From contig CAMYXQ010000008.1 in assembly GCA_947303105.1 (NCBI GenBank), positions 1-17,474 on the forward strand: 17,474 nt of DNA. Direction: 5' to 3'. The position numbers and the translations under genes were made by a program. The stretch comes from an uncultured Caryophanales bacterium (GTDB lineage: Bacteria; Bacillota_I; Bacilli_A; RFN20; CAG-826). The notes below the pieces were generated by a model. The model did no database searches, was not told the origin of the DNA, and saw only the letters and a list, made by a program, of their open reading frames with translations. Of this stretch, positions 13,856 to 17,474 are shown one piece after another. Each line of letters opens with the position of its first letter. The first letter of the stretch is position 1.

Positions 13856-14851
13856 TTATTCTCCTACGCTGTCGCGGAAGTGGAGCCCGACGGAAGCGAG
13901 CTTATCCTTGACTTCTTTGAGCGACTTCTTGCCAAGGTTGCGGACTTTCATCATTTCGCCTTCGCTCTTTTGGGTGAGTTCCATGACGGTGCTGATGCCA
14001 GCGCGCTTGAGGCAGTTGTTGCTCCGGACCGAGAGATCGAGTTCTTCGATCATCATGTCCTGATATTTGTTCTCTTCGACTTTGACTTCCTCTTTGATGA
14101 GTTTGAAGCGTTCCACCACTTCGTCGAGGCGGATGAACTTCTCGAAGTGAGCGATGAGAAGTTTCGAAGCGAGAGCCAAGGCCTCATCCGGTTTGATGGA
14201 ACCATTGGTGGTCACTTCGATGGTGAGTTTATCGAATTTGCTGTCGTGGCCGACACGGGTCGGATCGACCGCGTAGGCGACTTTGACGACAGGGGAATAG
14301 TTGCTGTCGGTCGGGATGCAGCCGACATTTTCGATCTTGCGCTCTTCCTTGTTCGCCTTGCCGGTGACATAGCCGCGGCCTTGGGCGACGTAGATGGTCA
14401 TCTTGATGTGGCCATTCTCGTTGAGATGGGCGATCTCGAGTTCCGGGTTGATGACTTTGACGAGAGCCGGGAGTTCGATGTCGCCGGCGGTCAAGGTGCC
14501 AGGACCCTGGAAGTCGACTTCTAAGCGTTTGATCACATTCGCATCGTCTTCGACTTTGAGGACGAGGTCCTTCAAGTTGAGGATGATCGCCGTGACATCT
14601 TCTTCGATGCCAGGGAGGGAAGAAAATTCGTGGCGGACGCCTTCGATTTCGACCGCGTAGACGCTGGCGCCGGGAAGGGCGCTCAGAAGGACGCGGCGGA
14701 GGGCGTTGCCGACGGTGAGGCCGAAGCCTCTTTCGAGGGGTTCGATGACGAACTTGCCATAGTGGGCGGCTTCGTCGTTGTCCTCGACGCGGATATCAAA
14801 CGGTTGGAAGGGATTGGGAAGTTGAAGTTCTTTGACGTTTTCGTTAGCCAT
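13856..14851 (-). CDS. rpoA: DNA-directed RNA polymerase subunit alpha
   Basis: The alpha subunit nucleates RNA polymerase assembly and contacts upstream promoter DNA and activators. The 331-residue protein has a normal length. Residues 1 to about 230 form the N-terminal dimerisation domain (FVIEPLERGFGLTVGNALRR). The C-terminal domain (about 265-325) contains IEELDLSVRSNNCLKRAGI and the second helix-hairpin-helix motif KVRNLGKKSLKEVKDKL. An AGGAGG ribosome binding site precedes the ATG, but with a long 12-nt spacer. It is in the usual operon position between rpsK and rplQ. Confidence 0.98.
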   Translation of the reverse strand: MANENVKELQLPNPFQPFDIRVEDNDEAAHYGKFVIEPLERGFGLTVGNALRRVLLSALPGASVYAVEIEGVRHEFSSLPGIEEDVTAIILNLKDLVLKVEDDANVIKRLEVDFQGPGTLTAGDIELPALVKVINPELEIAHLNENGHIKMTIYVAQGRGYVTGKANKEERKIENVGCIPTDSNYSPVVKVAYAVDPTRVGHDSKFDKLTIEVTTNGSIKPDEALALASKLLIAHFEKFIRLDEVVERFKLIKEEVKVEENKYQDMMIEELDLSVRSNNCLKRAGISTVMELTQKSEGEMMKVRNLGKKSLKEVKDKLASVGLHFRDSVGE

Positions 14852-14893
14852 TATATTTTTAAACCTCCTGATAATGAGCTGTCTGAATGTTTG

Positions 14894-14909
14894 CTATCCA
14901 AGGGGATAG
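14894..14909 (-). other. Small hairpin between rpsK and rpoA
   Basis: CTATCC (14894-14899) and GGATAG (14904-14909) form a 6-bp stem with a 4-nt loop in the 64-nt rpsK-rpoA gap. It could be a processing or translational control element, or chance. Confidence 0.3.
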
Positions 14910-14915
14910 TAATGG

Positions 14916-15314
14916 TTAGCCTCTCGGACGTTTCGGAGGACGGCAGCCATTATGGGGAATCGGGGTGGTGTCGGTGATGGAGAGAACTTGAAGTCCGGCG
15001 ACACCGAGGGCGCGGATGGCGCTTTCGCGGCCGGGTCCGGGACCCTTGACTTCGACGTCAACCTGGCGGAGGCCTTGATCGAAGGCGCTCTTGCCAGCCG
15101 CTTCGCCGGCGAGCTGCGCGACGAACGGAGTGCTCTTTTTCGCGCCGTGGTAGCCGAGGGCACCGGCGCTGGACCAAGCAATAACGTTACCCTGAGGATC
15201 GGTGATGGTGATGATGGTGTTATTGAAGGTGCTGTGGATGTGCGCGACGCCACGCGTAAAACTGCGCTTGACTTTCTTCTTGCGGGCGGTCGTTTTCTTC
15301 GCTGCTTTAGCCAT
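14916..15314 (-). CDS. rpsK: 30S ribosomal protein S11
   Basis: S11 lies on the platform of the small subunit near the Shine-Dalgarno duplex. The 132-residue protein has the family core SFTRGVAHIHSTFNNTIITITD, GNVIAWSSAGALGYHGAKKSTPFVAQLA and the end PIPHNGCRPPKR. The last residues read KRPRG rather than the common KRRRV, a small variation. The Lys/Arg-rich N-terminus is normal. An AAAGGAGG ribosome binding site precedes the ATG by 9 nt. Confidence 0.98.
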   Translation of the reverse strand: MAKAAKKTTARKKKVKRSFTRGVAHIHSTFNNTIITITDPQGNVIAWSSAGALGYHGAKKSTPFVAQLAGEAAGKSAFDQGLRQVDVEVKGPGPGRESAIRALGVAGLQVLSITDTTPIPHNGCRPPKRPRG

Positions 15315-15333
15315 GAATCATATCCTCCTTTCC

Positions 15334-15708
15334 TTAGCGGGTCGCCATCTTCTTGTTGGCGATGGTCTTTCTCTTACCCTTGCGGGTACGGGCATTGGTC
15401 TTGGTGCGCTGACCGCGGACCGGAAGACCTTTCTTATGACGGATGCCGCGATAGCAGCCGATTTCGGTGAGGCGCTTGATGTTGAGCGCGACTTCACGGC
15501 GGAGATCGCCTTCGGTCTTGTGTTTCGCGACTTCGGTGCGGATGGCGGTTAATTGCTCATCGGTCAGGTTCTTGACGCGGATGTCTTCGCTGACTTTCGC
15601 GTCGGCTAAAATCTTTTTGGCGGTCGCCGGGCCGATACCATAGATGTAGGTAAGGCTGATGACGACGCGTTTCTCATTGGGTATATCAACCCCACTAATA
15701 CGTGCCAT
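15334..15708 (-). CDS. rpsM: 30S ribosomal protein S13
   Basis: S13 sits in the head of the small subunit and contacts the P-site tRNA and the B1 bridges. The 124-residue protein begins MARISGVDIPNEKRVVISLTYIYGIG, with the helix-hairpin-helix GPATAKKIL. It contains REVALNIKRLTEIGCYRGIRHKKGLPVRGQRTKTNARTRKGKRKT, the conserved C-terminal rRNA-binding region. An AAAAGGAG ribosome binding site precedes the ATG with a long 12-nt spacer. Between rpmJ and rpsK, as in the standard order. Confidence 0.98.
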   Translation of the reverse strand: MARISGVDIPNEKRVVISLTYIYGIGPATAKKILADAKVSEDIRVKNLTDEQLTAIRTEVAKHKTEGDLRREVALNIKRLTEIGCYRGIRHKKGLPVRGQRTKTNARTRKGKRKTIANKKMATR

Positions 15709-15733
15709 AGTTTGTTGTGACTCCTTTTAGTGA

Positions 15734-15847
15734 TTAACCTTGTCTCTGCTTGTGCTTCGGATTGGAGCAGATGCACATGACCACGCCGTGGCGGCGGATG
15801 ATCTTGCACTTATCGCAGATCGGTTTGACAGATGGTCTGACTTTCAT
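15734..15847 (-). CDS. rpmJ: 50S ribosomal protein L36
   Basis: This 37-residue ribosomal protein reads MKVRPSVKPICDKCKIIRRH in its first half. It is the zinc-binding (C+) form: Cys11, Cys14, Cys27 and His33 match the family's C-x2-C-x12-C-x5-H ligands. It sits between infA and rpsM as usual. A clear AGGAG ribosome binding site lies 9 nt before the ATG at 15847. The presence of the zinc form implies no need for a zinc-independent copy, although one may exist elsewhere. Confidence 0.97.
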   Translation of the reverse strand: MKVRPSVKPICDKCKIIRRHGVVMCICSNPKHKQRQG

Positions 15848-15858
15848 AAATGCTACTC

Positions 15859-16080
15859 CTAGTTTTTGAATCGGAACGTAATACGCCCGCGTGTTAAATC
15901 ATAGGGTGAGAACTGGACGGTGACCCGATCACCGGGGAGAATGCGGATGTAATGCATCCGGATTTTGCCCGAAACGCAGGCTTGGACCACCGCGCCGTTG
16001 GCAAGTTTCACCTTGAAGTTGGCGTTGGGCAGTGTCTCCAACACCGTGGCTTCCATCTCTAAACACTCTTCTTTGGCCAA
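15859..16080 (-). CDS. infA: Translation initiation factor IF-1
   Basis: IF-1 binds the ribosomal A site during initiation. The 73-residue OB-fold protein matches the family closely: EATVLETLPNANFKVKLANG, VSGKIRMHYIRILPGDRVTVQFSPYDLTRGRITFRFKN. The start codon is TTG at 16080. It is supported by AAAGGAG 7 nt upstream and by the resulting MAKEE start, typical of IF-1; an ATG lies 8 codons further in but would remove conserved residues. The use of TTG is unusual for a highly expressed factor and may hold down its level. Between map and rpmJ. Confidence 0.96.
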   Translation of the reverse strand: MAKEECLEMEATVLETLPNANFKVKLANGAVVQACVSGKIRMHYIRILPGDRVTVQFSPYDLTRGRITFRFKN

Positions 16081-16093
16081 ATTGTTTCTCCTT

Positions 16094-16843
16094 TCATCGA
16101 ATCGTGAGGATTTCGTATCCCTCTTTGGTGACTACGAGCGTGTTCTCGTAGTGGGCGCTGATGCGGCCGTCTTTCGTGACGGTCGTCCAGCCATCCCCGA
16201 GGGTTCGCAAGGCAGGTTTGCCTTCCATGACCATCGGTTCGATGGCGAGCGTCATCCCGGCTTAGAGGACCGGGCCGGTCCCTGGCTTTCCATAGTTGGG
16301 GATCGAGGGATCTTCGTGCATGTCGCGGCCGATGCCGTGCCCCGTGAATTCGCGGGGGACGCTGTAACCATTCTTTTCGACGGTTTGCTGGATGGCGTGT
16401 TCGACGTCGCCGAGGGGGGTGCCTTCCTTGATGAGGGCCACCGCGTTCCAGAACGCTTCCTCGGTGACGCGGATGAGGCGATGCGCGTTTTCCTTGCAGA
16501 TGCCCACCGGATAGGTCCGGCACGCATCGGCGCAGTAACCGTTTTTCCTCACCACGATGTCAATCGAGATGATATCCCCATCGCGCAAGATGCGCTTTGA
16601 GGATGGAATCCCGTGAAGCAGGACCTCGTTGATGCTCGCGCAGATCGCGCCGGGATAACCGTAGTAACCGCGTTCGGCGGAAGCTCCGCCCATATCGATC
16701 ATGATTTTCTCGGCGATATCGTTGAGTTCCTGGGTGCTGACCCCCGGCTTGATGACCTCCGCCATCTTGGCGAAGACCGCGTCGCAGATCAGTCCTGCTT
16801 CGCGCATGAGGGCGACCTCACGCGGAGATTTGATGACGATCAC
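16094..16843 (-). pseudogene. map: Methionine aminopeptidase type I, interrupted by an in-frame TAA
   Basis: MetAP removes the initiator Met from new proteins and is normally essential. The frame from the GTG at 16843 to the TGA at 16094 would give 249 residues, the usual length. Residues 1-193 show LLHGIPS, metal ligands Asp95 (SIDIVV) and Asp106 (CADACRTY), and His169 (TGHGIGRDMHEDP). Codon 194 is TAA (complement of 16262-16264). The same frame then continues perfectly: AGMTLAIEPMVMEG with ligand Glu202, DGWTTVTKDGRISAHYENT with ligand Glu233, and EGYEILTIR. One substitution restores the frame. A truncated product would lack two metal ligands and should be inactive. The start GTG overlaps the adk stop by 2 nt. 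The explanation may be a sequencing error, a strain-specific mutation or recoding; I cannot tell these apart. Confidence 0.85.
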
Positions 16844-17474
16844 TTCGCGCCTCCGAGATGGGCTTTGATCTCCATCTTCAAGGGCTCGAGGCCGATCGTT
16901 CCATCGAAGTCGGCAAGTAGGCCCGCTGCCTTGTAGAAGTCAAGGAGCGGAGCGGTGCTCGCGTAGTAGTTCCCGAGGCGGACGGCGAAGCTTTCGGCGT
17001 TGTCGTCTTTGCGCTGAATGAGAGCGGCGCCGCAGTAATCGCAGATGCCGTCTTTCTTCGGCTTCATCGAGTTGACGTTGAAGCTCGCGCCGCATTTGGG
17101 GCACACTCTCCGCCCGGCGATGCGAGCGATGAGGACCTCATCGGGACAAGAGATGTTTATGACATGCGTCGGTCGGATGCTTTCGCCCATCTTGGCGAGG
17201 GCTTCGGACTGCGGGATCGTGCGCGGGAACCCGTCGAGCAGGTAGCCGTTCGCGCAATCGGGCTGCGACAGACGCTCTTCCACCAACCGGCAGGTGAGCT
17301 CGTCCGAGACGAGGTCACCGCGGTTGATGATGTCTTTGATTTTGTTTCCAAGCTCCGAACCGGAAGCCATCGCTTCCCGGAACATATCGCCCGTGGAGAT
17401 GTGGGGCACGCCGTAATCGGCGGCCATCCACTGGGCGTGGGTGCCTTTGCCGGCCCCCGGGGGCCCCATGAGAA
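16840..17474 (-). CDS. adk: Adenylate kinase, zinc-binding lid type (5' end cut by the window)
   Basis: Adenylate kinase interconverts ATP and AMP with two ADP. The window shows all but the first few residues; reading from the edge gives L-M-GPPGAGKGT, so the ATG at 17469 is an internal Met and the true start lies just outside. Visible are the P-loop GPPGAGKGT, the AMP-site region HISTGDMFREAM, DGFPRT, and the lid with four cysteines in two C-x2-C pairs (CPKC and CDYC). These bind zinc in Gram-positive enzymes. It ends with TGA at 16840-16842, which overlaps the GTG start of map, so translation is coupled. Confidence 0.97.
   Translation of the reverse strand, partial: LMGPPGAGKGTHAQWMAADYGVPHISTGDMFREAMASGSELGNKIKDIINRGDLVSDELTCRLVEERLSQPDCANGYLLDGFPRTIPQSEALAKMGESIRPTHVINISCPDEVLIARIAGRRVCPKCGASFNVNSMKPKKDGICDYCGAALIQRKDDNAESFAVRLGNYYASTAPLLDFYKAAGLLADFDGTIGLEPLKMEIKAHLGGAK

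Noticed and set aside
13478..14524. Open frame of 348 codons antisense to rplQ and rpoA
   Set aside because: It crosses two well-supported ribosomal operon genes and has no recognisable motif.
16094..16261. Independent small gene made of the C-terminal part of map
   Set aside because: An ATG lies four codons after the stop, but no ribosome binding site precedes it, and the fragment alone would not be an enzyme. It is better explained as the tail of the same gene.
1..17474. Mycoplasma-type genetic code (TGA as Trp)
   Set aside because: Trp positions use TGG, and several genes end at TGA exactly at the family's normal C-terminus.

Overview
The window reads as a chromosomal segment of a low-branching Gram-positive bacterium, most likely an uncultured relative of the Bacilli, Erysipelotrichia or Mollicutes. 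The evidence is the gene order adk-map-infA-rpmJ-rpsM-rpsK-rpoA-rplQ, the cysS-rlmB pair, strong AGGAGG-type ribosome binding sites, a lipobox lipoprotein and a four-cysteine adenylate kinase lid. Trp is encoded by TGG and TGA is used as a stop (cysS, second aldolase, adk), so the standard bacterial code applies rather than the Mycoplasma code. I see no mobile element, CRISPR array, tRNA or rRNA. No gene-free stretch exceeds 300 bases.

Layout. 1-2818 (minus): rlmB (partial), cysS and a class II fructose-bisphosphate aldolase with its own promoter and terminator. 2936-3730 (plus): a Tyr_phosphatase3-type phosphatase. 3723-6126 (minus): an RDD membrane protein followed by a protein that fuses two different HAD phosphatase domains. 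6317-11166 (plus): a complete ABC importer operon of lipoprotein, two-domain permease and ATPase. 11206-12381 (minus) and 12427-13401 (plus): a PPi-type phosphofructokinase divergent from a second, deviant class II aldolase. 13451-17474 (minus): the distal part of the ribosomal protein operon, cut by the window edge inside adk.

The genes combine translation and transcription core functions with central sugar metabolism (two aldolases and PFP) and one uptake system. Convergent gene pairs are separated by compact bidirectional terminators (11178-11203 and 13407-13439), except the phosphatase/HAD pair, which overlaps tail to tail.

Two observations stand out. First, methionine aminopeptidase (map) carries an in-frame TAA at codon 194 of an otherwise intact 249-residue frame, cutting off two metal-ligand glutamates. 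Second, cysS, the RDD gene and pfp lack a Shine-Dalgarno sequence and each has a -10 element ending exactly 6 nt before the ATG; the phosphatase gene may be a weaker fourth case. This suggests leaderless mRNAs. All other assignments come from reading motifs by eye; no database search was run.
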